Under the pieces are notes generated by a model. It was not told the origin of the DNA and ran no database searches. It saw only the letters and a program-made list of their open reading frames with translations. A DNA stretch of 64,000 nt from Spirochaetota bacterium (GTDB lineage Bacteria > Spirochaetota > Spirochaetia > Treponematales > Treponemataceae): NCBI GenBank assembly GCA_023398165.1, contig JAEWSQ010000005.1, forward strand, positions 186,001-250,000, written 5' to 3'. Both the position numbers and the translations under genes were made by a program. Below are positions 1 to 7,642 of this stretch, piece after piece; position 1 is the stretch's first letter; each line of letters begins with the position of its first letter.

Positions 1-161
1 GCGGTAGCATCTGCAGAGGCAGCCCACGAAACGGTGATTGATTCATCACCCGCTGCGGCCGTAATAGATGTTGGAGCATCAGGCGGAGGGAGAAAAAAAT
101 CACATCCTGAAAACGTAATAACAACAAGAGCAAGCAGCACTAATAAAACTTTTCTCTTCAT
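1..161 (-). CDS. Lipoprotein with fibronectin type III-like start (partial)
   Basis: Only the first 53 codons are in the window; the gene runs off the left edge. It starts with a signal peptide whose hydrophobic core ends in a lipobox (FSGC), so it should be an acylated lipoprotein of the cell envelope. After a proline-rich stretch, the motif PDAPTSITAAAGDESITVSW resembles the first strands of a fibronectin type III domain, usually a binding or spacer module. The start is supported by a strong ribosome binding site (AAGGAAGG). The rest of the protein and its ligand cannot be judged. Confidence 0.75.
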   Translation of the reverse strand, partial: MKRKVLLVLLALVVITFSGCDFFLPPPDAPTSITAAAGDESITVSWAASADAT

Positions 162-225
162 AGAACCTTCCTTTTTTTAGCGATTAATAAAGTCACCTTA
201 TAGTAGTATGACAAAAGTTATTTTG

Positions 226-684
226 TCAAATCTTTTTTTCCTGAAGATTTTCATACATTTTCATGAGTCCGTTGCGGATAATTCCCTGATCGCGGCTTGA
301 AATTCCTGACAGAAGATCCATCTCCATTTTGCATAGGATCTTGAACATTTGCGAACAGAAATATTTACCGCTGTCAGTTACTTTTATACCTTTTGATGAT
401 GGAACACTGTCTTTATTTCCCAGGCTCACGTATTCTTTTTCCTCAAGATTTTTTAGGGATTTGGAAACGGCATGAACCGTCAGCTGCATGAACTCCGCTA
501 TTTCCTTCTGAGTCGAATCATAATCACAGTCGCTGCTTCTTTCCGACAGGAAACGTACAACCTGAAAATCGGTCCAGTCTATGCCGTACCGGGAAAATTC
601 AATTTCACTGCGTGTCTGAAGACTAAGATGAACCTGCCTCAGCATCATGCCCATCATTTTGGGAGTTCTGCTTTTTAGTATCAT
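226..684 (-). CDS. MarR-family transcriptional regulator
   Basis: This 152-residue protein has the MarR layout: an N-terminal helix, a winged helix-turn-helix in the middle (around QKEIAEFMQLTVHAVSKSLK) and a C-terminal dimerisation helix. I start it at the ATG at 684 because GGAGAG precedes it and the ATG overlaps the hslO stop codon in an ATGA junction, so the two genes are probably translationally coupled. MarR proteins sense small molecules or oxidants and usually repress nearby genes. The coupling to the redox chaperone gene suggests a stress role, but the ligand is unknown. Confidence 0.8.
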   Translation of the reverse strand: MILKSRTPKMMGMMLRQVHLSLQTRSEIEFSRYGIDWTDFQVVRFLSERSSDCDYDSTQKEIAEFMQLTVHAVSKSLKNLEEKEYVSLGNKDSVPSSKGIKVTDSGKYFCSQMFKILCKMEMDLLSGISSRDQGIIRNGLMKMYENLQEKKI

Positions 685-1658
685 GTAATCTCTCCTACAG
701 GTATTGTATACTTTGAACCGCAATTATGGCAAATTACCTCAAGCGGATCGGGACCGTTTGAACGTATATCTTTCAGTTCTTCCTCTGAAAGCCGGCTGAT
801 ATACTCTATGTACCGTTCTTTTGAACAGGGACAATTAAAGCTGATTGAACGTACAAGGGCTATTGTCGGCTGAAATTCGCGGAAGAGACCGAAAATAATA
901 TCATCGTTATTGCCCTTTTCCGCATACCATTGACCCAATGAAGGACAGGATGAAAACGCATGTTCAACCTTGCTTATGAGCAGATCACTGGGCAGAAATA
1001 CACCATTTTTGTGCTCAAAAAAGGATTCGTTCATCTGCCTGCTTCTTCTTCCGCCTACAGACGGCAATGCCTGTAAAAACATGCCGCCTGCACCTGTTAC
1101 ATTGCCTTTTGCATCAAACTTGACGCTTATGTTGAAAGCGGTCTTAATCTGTTCCGACTGCAAAAAATACCATGAAAGATCCTGCGCAATGTTTTTATGC
1201 TTTATTTCAACGCTTCCCACATGGGGCTCTCTGGAGTTGGTATTCAATCTGGAAACTGTTACTGTCCCCGGCCCGAAAAACGGGGCTAAATCCCAGTTGT
1301 CCAAAGGAGAATCCACCGGTATATGATCCTGAAAAAGATGACCGCGGATAAAGCCCGTAGAATCCGCCTCGACAGAAAAACCTGCAGCCGGTCCGTTTGT
1401 ATCGTATCTAAACTGCAGCTGCTCTTTTCCCTTCATCGTAGGAATCATTAAAGCTGCGCCGATGCAGCCCTGTGCAAGCACCATTGTTTCAAGTATTCCA
1501 AGATTAAATTGAGCCCTCATTTGATTGACGAAGCGCGTTCCGTGGAAAAGTGCGCCCCTGAACAATCCGTCAGCCATCACGAAAACACTCATCTCATCTG
1601 TGTGGAGAGAATGCATATGGGAAATAAGATCAGTATCAAGAATTTCAGCTTTAATCAT
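681..1658 (-). CDS. hslO: Hsp33 redox-regulated chaperone
   Basis: This is a 325-residue Hsp33 homologue, a cytosolic holdase that becomes active when oxidation of its zinc-binding cysteines unfolds the C-terminal part. The zinc site is intact: CPC near residue 277 and CHNC near residue 310, the usual CxC and CxxC pair. The N-terminal chaperone domain is full length. No Shine-Dalgarno sequence precedes the ATG; instead TACTAT lies six bases upstream, so the mRNA may be leaderless. The gene is followed directly by a MarR regulator with an ATGA overlap. Confidence 0.93.
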   Translation of the reverse strand: MIKAEILDTDLISHMHSLHTDEMSVFVMADGLFRGALFHGTRFVNQMRAQFNLGILETMVLAQGCIGAALMIPTMKGKEQLQFRYDTNGPAAGFSVEADSTGFIRGHLFQDHIPVDSPLDNWDLAPFFGPGTVTVSRLNTNSREPHVGSVEIKHKNIAQDLSWYFLQSEQIKTAFNISVKFDAKGNVTGAGGMFLQALPSVGGRRSRQMNESFFEHKNGVFLPSDLLISKVEHAFSSCPSLGQWYAEKGNNDDIIFGLFREFQPTIALVRSISFNCPCSKERYIEYISRLSEEELKDIRSNGPDPLEVICHNCGSKYTIPVGEIT

Positions 1659-1664
1659 GTGGAC

Positions 1665-1670
1665 ATAGTA
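1665..1670 (-). promoter_or_regulatory. Possible -10 box of hslO
   Basis: TACTAT ends six bases before the hslO ATG. No good -35 hexamer is visible at 16-18 bases, so this is weaker than the other leaderless candidates in the window. Confidence 0.35.
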
Positions 1671-1762
1671 GCATAAAATGTCTCATAAATCCAGTTTTCC
1701 AAAAAAAATCAGTGAATTTCGATGTAATACATAGAAAAAGCTCTTTTTTCTTTTTTTTCTGC

Positions 1763-1791
1763 TTGACAGTTATTGCTTTACACTGTACTGT
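1763..1791 (+). promoter_or_regulatory. Promoter of the RRM protein gene
   Basis: A perfect -35 TTGACA (1763-1768) is separated by 17 bases from TACTGT (1786-1791). This predicts a start near 1798 and an untranslated leader of about 180 bases, unusually long for this window. Confidence 0.6.
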
Positions 1792-1921
1792 TTAAGTAAT
1801 CGTGCGTTCTCTTATAGAATCTAGAATCCGAATCGAGTGTCTGCAAGTAATCTTTCGTAATGTGGTTTCCTTCCAGTATTTATTTCCGGTATACAGAACA
1901 AGCTAAGAAAACGTGTGGTTT

Positions 1922-1966
1922 TACCGCCCTGGCGCGGTAGCGATACGAAGTGCCGGTTTAGCCGGC
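1922..1966 (+). promoter_or_regulatory. Two leader hairpins before the RRM gene
   Basis: Two inverted repeats sit in tandem just before the ribosome binding site. The first pairs TACCGC with GCGGTA (1922-1939), the second GCCGG with CCGGC (1952-1966). The second ends about two bases before the AAGAGG site. They could control translation by structure or be bound by the protein itself. Confidence 0.5.
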
Positions 1967-1980
1967 AAGAGGATTTTTTA

Positions 1981-2334
1981 ATGGCTCAGAAAATTTATGT
2001 TGGAAACATGAATTATGCGACAACAGAAGAGACTTTGTCTAATCTGTTTTCACAGTATGGAGAGGTTGTATCAGCAGTTGTAATCAAAGACCGCTATACA
2101 GAACAATCAAAAGGTTTTGGATTTATCGAAATGAGCGATGCACAAGCAGCAGAAGCAGCTATCGCAACATTGAACGGCAAAGAAGTAGAAGGCCGCAGAA
2201 TTCGTGTTAACGCAGCAGAAGATAAACCCCGCACACAGCGCCCCAGAGGAAACTTCGGCGGCAACCGTGAAGGCGGTTACAATAACAACCGCGGAAATAA
2301 TGACCGCGGCGGGTATGACAACTACCGCTACTAA
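1981..2334 (+). CDS. RRM-type glycine-rich RNA-binding protein
   Basis: The 117-residue protein has one RNA recognition motif (about residues 3-80) with both RNP signatures visible: IYVGNM (RNP2) and KGFGFIEM (RNP1). It ends in a glycine, asparagine and arginine-rich tail. Such small RRM proteins occur in cyanobacteria and spirochaetes and are often cold-induced; the RNA targets here are unknown. I chose the ATG at 1981, where the RRM begins and AAGAGG precedes it; a GTG 66 bases upstream would add unrelated residues. It is transcribed alone, from a long structured leader to an intrinsic terminator. Confidence 0.92.
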   Translation: MAQKIYVGNMNYATTEETLSNLFSQYGEVVSAVVIKDRYTEQSKGFGFIEMSDAQAAEAAIATLNGKEVEGRRIRVNAAEDKPRTQRPRGNFGGNREGGYNNNRGNNDRGGYDNYRY

Positions 2335-2370
2335 TTAATAACTGTCTGCCGCTCCGCGGCAGCGTTATGT

Positions 2371-2400
2371 AAACCTGCTTCATTGAGGCAGGTTTTTTTT
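2371..2400 (+). terminator. Intrinsic terminator after the RRM gene
   Basis: The hairpin AAACCTGC/GCAGGTTT is followed by a run of T. A smaller GC-rich hairpin (GCCGC/GCGGC, 2348-2360) lies just before it. Confidence 0.85.
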
Positions 2401-2453
2401 ATTTTAAACATCAGCCGGGTAATATACTCCTTTATATCAGCCGATAGATAGGT

Positions 2454-3338
2454 ATGAGCGAAACACAGAAACCCCTTTATGAATCCCAATCTTTCCACGA
2501 TTTTACTCAAATTCAGGCTGACAGGCTTCAGATTTTAAGCCGCCTCCTTACGGATAACGCCGTCCCCTTCACTATAATTCCCATTGAAGATAAAAAGCAT
2601 ATTTACATTCAATTTCCGAAAACTTCCTACTCCCCCCTTTTTAAAATTAAAACTGTCCTCGTACATTACGATAAAGACCCCTTGTCTCCGGGTGCTAATG
2701 ACAACAGCGCCTGTATTTTTCAGGTAATTGACTGGATTATTCAGCTTCTTTCAGACAACACTGTCCACAATATACGTATTTTTTTTACCGACGGCGAGGA
2801 AATCGGAAGTGCTGCAGAACAGGGATCATTCGGCATAGCTTCCAGATTCAAAAAACTGGGCATTACCAATGATGAAGTTTTTGTTCTTGACGGCTGCGGA
2901 CGGGGCGAAGTTCTTGTCATATCGAGTACCGGGAAAAATGCGCCGGGGAATGCAGATTTCAAGAAAAAGTTTTATGAGCTGTATGAGGATGCTATTCAAA
3001 TTGCAAAATCGGCCGCTGCGGAACGCTGGATAACCGTGCCCGTACCCTACAGCGATAATGCGGGATTCATAGCCTGCGGTATTCCCGCTGTGGCAATAAC
3101 AGTACTGCCGAGCGATGAAGCCTCGCTCTATATGAGGCGCCTGCAGAAAGACAAAAAATTTGAAAAAATGGTGCTCGAACACCGGAGTACTGCTGAAAGA
3201 TTCAATAGTTCGGATCTTCCGCTTACCTGGAGATTAATGCACGGCAGCGATGATACGGTTTCCTCTCTCACAGCCGAAGCATTCTCCTTAATGAAAAAGT
3301 TTTTAAACGCCCTTGGAAAGCATAAAACCCTTTCCTAA
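2454..3338 (+). CDS. M28-family zinc aminopeptidase-like protein
   Basis: This 294-residue protein carries the metal-binding landmarks of peptidase family M28: HYDKD near residue 85, GANDNSA near residue 94, DGEEIGS near residue 126 and SDNAGF near residue 200. These match the His-Asp-Glu-Glu-Asp set that holds two zinc ions, so removal of N-terminal residues from peptides is likely. I see no signal peptide, so a cytosolic site is likely. The metal ligand near the C-terminus is not obvious and could be changed. The gene is convergent with the lipoprotein gene at 3340, leaving only one base between them. Confidence 0.75.
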   Translation: MSETQKPLYESQSFHDFTQIQADRLQILSRLLTDNAVPFTIIPIEDKKHIYIQFPKTSYSPLFKIKTVLVHYDKDPLSPGANDNSACIFQVIDWIIQLLSDNTVHNIRIFFTDGEEIGSAAEQGSFGIASRFKKLGITNDEVFVLDGCGRGEVLVISSTGKNAPGNADFKKKFYELYEDAIQIAKSAAAERWITVPVPYSDNAGFIACGIPAVAITVLPSDEASLYMRRLQKDKKFEKMVLEHRSTAERFNSSDLPLTWRLMHGSDDTVSSLTAEAFSLMKKFLNALGKHKTLS

Positions 3339-3339
3339 C

Positions 3340-4440
3340 CTAGGGTAAGGCCTGTTCTATTACAGCAGAACCGTCAAACGAACAAAGGGCATTAACATCC
3401 TTTGAACATGTCCCGCTATCGCCGTAATACCAGAGCGAGCCTGTAGCAGGATCTTTTCCGTATACTAAAGCAGCAGCATAGGTATCTTCTATAAGTTTTT
3501 CACATACGAGTTCATTCCCGTTCAAAACAAAAACCGCCATGGCGATGCGGCCTTTCATATCGGCTGATAATGCCGCGGTAATACCTATTTTTCCGTTTAC
3601 TTCAAATCCTCTTCCGGTGAGACATAACACCTTTTCTCCTAGTCCTGTAACAGATAGCTCAACCGGATTTACTTCTCCCTTTCTCAAGAGAAATACATCA
3701 AAATCGGCTGCATACCTGAAATTCTGACTCGGAAAGATAATAATGCTTTCGTCTGACAGGGGAATCATATTCATAAAATCTGAGGCTTTCTCTCCCTCAG
3801 AGGGATTTATTAGTTTTGAGGCATGAGGAACAGTAAAGATCTTTACAAAGTCTCCGTCTTCTTTCGTATATCTATATAGATTATTTACAGAATTATCTTC
3901 GGTGCCGCCTGCAAGATATACCGTGCCGTGTACATCACCCGTAAAAAGAACAGCAGAGCGGAAACAGTCAAGATTTCCCGTCCAGATTTTTTCCAGAGGG
4001 TTTAGTGCGAAACTTCCAAGGCTGTCATTTTTTACCTTGTATAATGTATACGCGAATCCGCCCCGGGAAAAAATATCGCTCTGACTCAAAGCAAAATCAT
4101 TCTTAATTTCCATCGCGGTGTCGTTTAAATATGTCCGGGAGATGACGGTTCCCTTCCTGGTTATATAGTACAAAACCCCGTACCATCCGCTCATACTTTT
4201 TATACTTTGAAATGCAAGAACCCCTGTCGAAAGAGGAGAAACACTCCCTGTCATGAACCTCATATCAGCATCAAAAAGTTTGGTATATGGAGAGCCGGTT
4301 TCATAAACTGCCTTCTGAGCGCTGCTTGATTCGTAGAAAAATACAGGATTAAGTTCCGATGACGGTAATTCTGATATTTTTGAAAACGTACAGGAGCTTA
4401 ACAGCAGTACAGTACTCAGTAAGAGCAGCAGTTTTCTCAT
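3340..4440 (-). CDS. Lipoprotein of unknown function
   Basis: This is a 366-residue lipoprotein: a short charged start, a leucine-rich core and the lipobox LSSC at residues 14-17. The body contains repeated short stretches of beta-strand character (for example GVLYYITRKGTV and HGTVYLAGGTE) that look like blades of a propeller, but I do not recognise the family. Its ATG overlaps the popT stop in an ATGA junction, so the two are probably made together and may act together at the membrane. Confidence 0.7.
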   Translation of the reverse strand: MRKLLLLLSTVLLLSSCTFSKISELPSSELNPVFFYESSSAQKAVYETGSPYTKLFDADMRFMTGSVSPLSTGVLAFQSIKSMSGWYGVLYYITRKGTVISRTYLNDTAMEIKNDFALSQSDIFSRGGFAYTLYKVKNDSLGSFALNPLEKIWTGNLDCFRSAVLFTGDVHGTVYLAGGTEDNSVNNLYRYTKEDGDFVKIFTVPHASKLINPSEGEKASDFMNMIPLSDESIIIFPSQNFRYAADFDVFLLRKGEVNPVELSVTGLGEKVLCLTGRGFEVNGKIGITAALSADMKGRIAMAVFVLNGNELVCEKLIEDTYAAALVYGKDPATGSLWYYGDSGTCSKDVNALCSFDGSAVIEQALP

Positions 4441-5282
4441 TTTTCATTCTTCGAGGAAAAATACGCAAGAACAAAGCCCAGAATACAGCTTGCAAGAGAC
4501 AGAATAAGAACCGGAAGGAATGAACCGTCTGTGTAGGAACCGATAAAACCTTCAAACGGCAGTATTACCATAATGGAACCCAAGACAAGTCCGAATATGG
4601 CTCCGTATGTCTGCCCCGGAATACGCGATAAAAGGAATTTTACCAGACCCGCACCCGAAAACAAACCAATAATCACCCCGGCCGCAACCGGAATAAGAAG
4701 AGGGATGTTCATATCAGATATTGATGCAATGATTGTAGTATACACACCCAGCACTATCATTAAAAACGAACCCGAGATGCCGGGAATAATCATGGCAACA
4801 GCTGCAAGCGCTGCGCTTACCGTTAGCCGGATAAAAAGGGTAAATGTTAATTCGGTATATACTATTGAAGCGTCGTCAGGTGAAAAGAGAAACATAAGTG
4901 CCATTACACCGAAAGAAACAAGCAGAGAAAGCATAATTGAGGGACTCCACTTGCGTAATCCTTTACCCGGGATTTTCCGAAAAACCAGAGGGATGCTGCC
5001 TGCTATGAGGCCGCAAAAAAACATATTCGTCGGAACAGGGTAGGATGTAAAAAGGAAGGTGATTACCTTGCTGAACAGCAGTATTCCCGTCACGACACCG
5101 GCCCCGAGCGGAAGCACAAATTTCCACTGTGAAAGTATTTTTTTTATATTAATCGTAATTACCGATAACAGACGCTCATACACATTAAATACAATCGCCA
5201 TTGTACCGCCTGACACACCGGGAATTACATTTGCAACCCCGAGAATAATTCCTGTTACAAACAATTTAAGAAGCTCTTTCAT
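4437..5282 (-). CDS. popT: DUF368 membrane protein, PopT-like undecaprenyl-phosphate transporter
   Basis: The 281-residue protein is a polytopic inner-membrane protein of the DUF368 family, with about eight or nine hydrophobic segments. The two glycine-rich signatures of the family are present: PGVSGGTMA near residue 22 and PGISGSFLMIVLGVY near residue 165, reflecting an internal duplication. DUF368 members were recently shown to recycle undecaprenyl phosphate, the lipid carrier of wall synthesis, across the membrane; transfer of that role to this protein is inference. A -10/-35 pair close to the ATG and no Shine-Dalgarno sequence suggest a leaderless mRNA. A lipoprotein gene is coupled downstream. 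Confidence 0.85.
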   Translation of the reverse strand: MKELLKLFVTGIILGVANVIPGVSGGTMAIVFNVYERLLSVITINIKKILSQWKFVLPLGAGVVTGILLFSKVITFLFTSYPVPTNMFFCGLIAGSIPLVFRKIPGKGLRKWSPSIMLSLLVSFGVMALMFLFSPDDASIVYTELTFTLFIRLTVSAALAAVAMIIPGISGSFLMIVLGVYTTIIASISDMNIPLLIPVAAGVIIGLFSGAGLVKFLLSRIPGQTYGAIFGLVLGSIMVILPFEGFIGSYTDGSFLPVLILSLASCILGFVLAYFSSKNEK

Positions 5283-5288
5283 ACTGTT

Positions 5289-5318
5289 ATACTAACCCTT
5301 TTTAATCAACTTATGCAA
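5289..5318 (-). promoter_or_regulatory. Promoter of popT, predicting a leaderless mRNA
   Basis: TTGCAT (5313-5318) and TAGTAT (5289-5294) are 18 bases apart, and the -10 box ends six bases before the ATG. Transcription should therefore begin at or next to the start codon. Confidence 0.55.
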
Positions 5319-5396
5319 TATAGAACACTCATAAAATAGTTCCGGTTACTGACCAAGTGTTAATCTGGAAGATAGTTCCTGACTGGAAAAACACGG

Positions 5397-5430
5397 TATA
5401 AAAAAACAGCCGGCGTATATACCGGCTGTT
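5397..5430 (-). terminator. Intrinsic terminator after pgi
   Basis: The stem AACAGCCGG/CCGGCTGTT is followed on the minus strand by a run of T (the A-run at 5397-5406), right behind the pgi stop codon. Confidence 0.85.
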
Positions 5431-5464
5431 CGACTATGTTGTATCAGTTTGAAATTTGCACGTC

Positions 5465-7039
5465 TTACACGCCAAGAAGTTTCGCATATGATTTAAGCGC
5501 ACCGTCCATGTCCCCGGAAAGCACTTTTTTTGTAAGTTTTTTACCGAGCTGTACGCCTTCCTGATCAAAACTGTTCACATTCCAGACAAAGCCCTGAAAC
5601 ATAATTTTGTTTTCAAAGTGAGCTAACAGAGTACCGAGAGCTTCGGGCGTAAGGGTTTTTCCGTAGATTAAACTTGACGGCCTGCCGCCGGGGAAGTTCT
5701 TATTCGGATTTGCATCGCTTGTTCCCTGAGCGAAGGCGACAATCTGAGCCGCAAGGTTTGCACAGAGTTTTTTTTGGCTGGTGGAACCTTCGACTTCAAC
5801 ATCCTTACCGCTTTGATTATTTATGAAACCGATAAACTGGAGCGGTATAATATCCGTTCCCTGATGTAAGAGCTGATAAAACGAGTGCTGTCCGTTGGTT
5901 CCGGGTTCTCCGAAAATCACCGGACCTGTTGCGTATTCCACCGGTTTTCCAAAACGGTTAACCTGCTTGCCGTTCGATTCCATATCGGCCTGCTGAAGAT
6001 GTGCTGGAAAGCGGCTTAATGCCTGACTATAGGGAAGAACCGCGGTTGAAGGATAACCCTGGACATTTCGCTCATAAACGCCTATGAGAGCGTCGAGAAG
6101 CGCGGGATTTTTGGTAATATCAGCATTTTTTGCAGTCTCGTCGGCCTCGTGCGCGCCTTTGAGGAAGGACGCAAAAGTCTTAGAGCCGAACGCCAGTGAA
6201 AGAACCGCACCGCCTACAGCCGAGGTGGAAGAAAATCTTCCGCCGATGAAGTCGTCAATGTAAAAGGATGCGAGGTACTCTGGATTATTTGCAAGAGGAC
6301 TGGTCTCCGAGGTGACTGCAACCATGTGCTTCGAAGGATTTAAACCTGCTTTTTTGAGGAAATCTTTTACAAAAAGCTCGTTTGCAAGAGTTTCCTGTGT
6401 GGTTCCCGATTTTGAGACAAGCACAAAGAGGCATTTTGAAGGATCGACAGAAGCCATGACGGCGCTTGCATCATCGGGGTCAACGTTTGAAATAAATTTT
6501 GCCTTCATCTTCATGCATCCGTTTTTGACCGCCCATTCTTCGAGTGCCAAATACATGGCGCGGGGTCCGAGATCTGAACCTCCAATGCCGATCTGCACAA
6601 CTGTAGTGAATTTTTCGCCCTTAGCATTCACGATTGTTCCTGAGTGAACTTTTTCGGCAAAGGAGGCAATAGCATACTCCTGAGCCTTGTAAAAAGTTCT
6701 GCCGTTCTTACCCTCATAGGCAACGTCTTTTCCAAGCTGGCCGCGTACAAGATGATGAAGAACCTTCCGGTTCTCCCCGGTATTTATCACGTCTCCTTCG
6801 TACAATGCCTGATATTTTGCTGTAAGCTGAGCCTCATCCGAGAGCTCCTGGAGCACTTTTAAAATCTGCGCATTAACCTGTTTTGCTGCATAATTATACA
6901 CAAAGCCTGAAGCCATCGGCACCGAACAGGATGCCACACGCTCTGAAGTTAGTTCTTTCTGTAAATTTACCTGACCCTTAAGCGACAATAATTTTTTGTA
7001 CGCATCAAGGCTGTCAAAATTTTCCCATGCAATACTCAT
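5465..7039 (-). CDS. pgi: Glucose-6-phosphate isomerase
   Basis: A 524-residue phosphoglucose isomerase that interconverts glucose 6-phosphate and fructose 6-phosphate in glycolysis. The sugar-phosphate site is visible (GIGGSDLGPRA near residue 150, SKSGTTQET near residue 205), as is the active-site stretch PFSQALSRFPA-like PYSQALSRFPAHLQQ and the C-terminal FDQEGVQLGK. I use the ATG at 7039 (MSIAWENF), which has AGGGG upstream; the reading frame is open further but that part overlaps argR in another frame. It is 41 bases downstream of argR and ends at its own terminator. Confidence 0.96.
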   Translation of the reverse strand: MSIAWENFDSLDAYKKLLSLKGQVNLQKELTSERVASCSVPMASGFVYNYAAKQVNAQILKVLQELSDEAQLTAKYQALYEGDVINTGENRKVLHHLVRGQLGKDVAYEGKNGRTFYKAQEYAIASFAEKVHSGTIVNAKGEKFTTVVQIGIGGSDLGPRAMYLALEEWAVKNGCMKMKAKFISNVDPDDASAVMASVDPSKCLFVLVSKSGTTQETLANELFVKDFLKKAGLNPSKHMVAVTSETSPLANNPEYLASFYIDDFIGGRFSSTSAVGGAVLSLAFGSKTFASFLKGAHEADETAKNADITKNPALLDALIGVYERNVQGYPSTAVLPYSQALSRFPAHLQQADMESNGKQVNRFGKPVEYATGPVIFGEPGTNGQHSFYQLLHQGTDIIPLQFIGFINNQSGKDVEVEGSTSQKKLCANLAAQIVAFAQGTSDANPNKNFPGGRPSSLIYGKTLTPEALGTLLAHFENKIMFQGFVWNVNSFDQEGVQLGKKLTKKVLSGDMDGALKSYAKLLGV

Positions 7040-7080
7040 TGTTTTTTCCCCTGATATACTGAATTTTTTCTGATAACTGC

Positions 7081-7554
7081 TTATTCGTCGAGTTCCGGTA
7101 TTTTTAACTTGAGCATATCCATAAATTGCTCCCCGCTCACTCCTTCGCGGAGGCATGCAAACACGCAGTTGTCGCCGCCTGCAATTGTTCCGATTATTTC
7201 GTCAAATGCCATAGCGTCGAGGGCTGCTGCAACCACATCGGCATAACCGGAGTAGGTTTTTACCACAACAATGTTCAAAGAATACTCAATGGATATGTAT
7301 CCGCGTAAAAAATCCTGTACAAGCGACTGCTCGGATTCCTGCCGTTCATCTTCACCCGGAAGCGTATACACATAGCCGTTGTGCCCGTCGGAAACCTTTC
7401 CCACTTTTAGAAGCTTCAAATCCCTGGAAAGTGTTGCCTGGGTAACCTCGTAGCCCTCTTTCTGTAAATACCCTAAAAGAGCTTCCTGCGATTCGATGCG
7501 GTAGGTTTTAATCAACTTTTTAATACTTTTTAACCGCGTCAGACGTTCTTTCAA
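7081..7554 (-). CDS. argR: Arginine repressor ArgR
   Basis: This 157-residue protein has the two-domain ArgR/AhrC form: an N-terminal winged helix with QATLSRDLK near residue 39 and a C-terminal arginine-binding, hexamer-forming domain with GTIAGGDN near residue 122. It should repress arginine biosynthesis or activate catabolism when arginine is bound; no arginine biosynthesis genes are in this window. The start is a TTG at 7554, preceded by GAGGG seven bases upstream, with no better ATG. A half-matching ARG box lies between its promoter and start, so it may control itself. Confidence 0.9.
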   Translation of the reverse strand: MKERLTRLKSIKKLIKTYRIESQEALLGYLQKEGYEVTQATLSRDLKLLKVGKVSDGHNGYVYTLPGEDERQESEQSLVQDFLRGYISIEYSLNIVVVKTYSGYADVVAAALDAMAFDEIIGTIAGGDNCVFACLREGVSGEQFMDMLKLKIPELDE

Positions 7555-7565
7555 TTTGTTACCCT

Positions 7566-7579
7566 CGTATAATTATGCA
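7566..7579 (-). promoter_or_regulatory. Possible ARG box before argR
   Basis: TGCATAATTATACG resembles the core of the ARG box TGAATAATTATTCA (11 of 14 positions). It lies between the predicted -10 box and the argR start, a plausible place for autorepression. Confidence 0.4.
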
Positions 7580-7582
7580 ATA

Positions 7583-7611
7583 ATAATGAATAAAGATTTC
7601 ATAAATGTCAA
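7583..7611 (-). promoter_or_regulatory. Promoter of argR-pgi
   Basis: A perfect TTGACA (7606-7611) and CATTAT (7583-7588) are 17 bases apart on the minus strand. Confidence 0.6.
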
Positions 7612-7614
7612 GGC

Positions 7615-7640
7615 TAACATGCAGGTTAACCTGCATGTTA
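7615..7640. repeat. 26-bp perfect palindrome between mutS2 and argR
   Basis: TAACATGCAGGTT is followed immediately by its reverse complement. It ends two bases from the mutS2 stop codon and abuts the argR -35 box. No T-run follows, so it is a poor terminator; it could be a binding site or an RNA end-stabilising hairpin. Confidence 0.75.
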
Positions 7641-7642
7641 CG

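Noticed and set aside
1915..1980. A GTG start at 1915 for the RRM protein
   Set aside because: It would translate the leader hairpins; the RRM begins at the ATG at 1981, which has a ribosome site.
7021..7156. A longer pgi start at 7156
   Set aside because: The added 39 residues overlap argR in another frame and do not look like a pgi start; AGGGG precedes the ATG at 7039.
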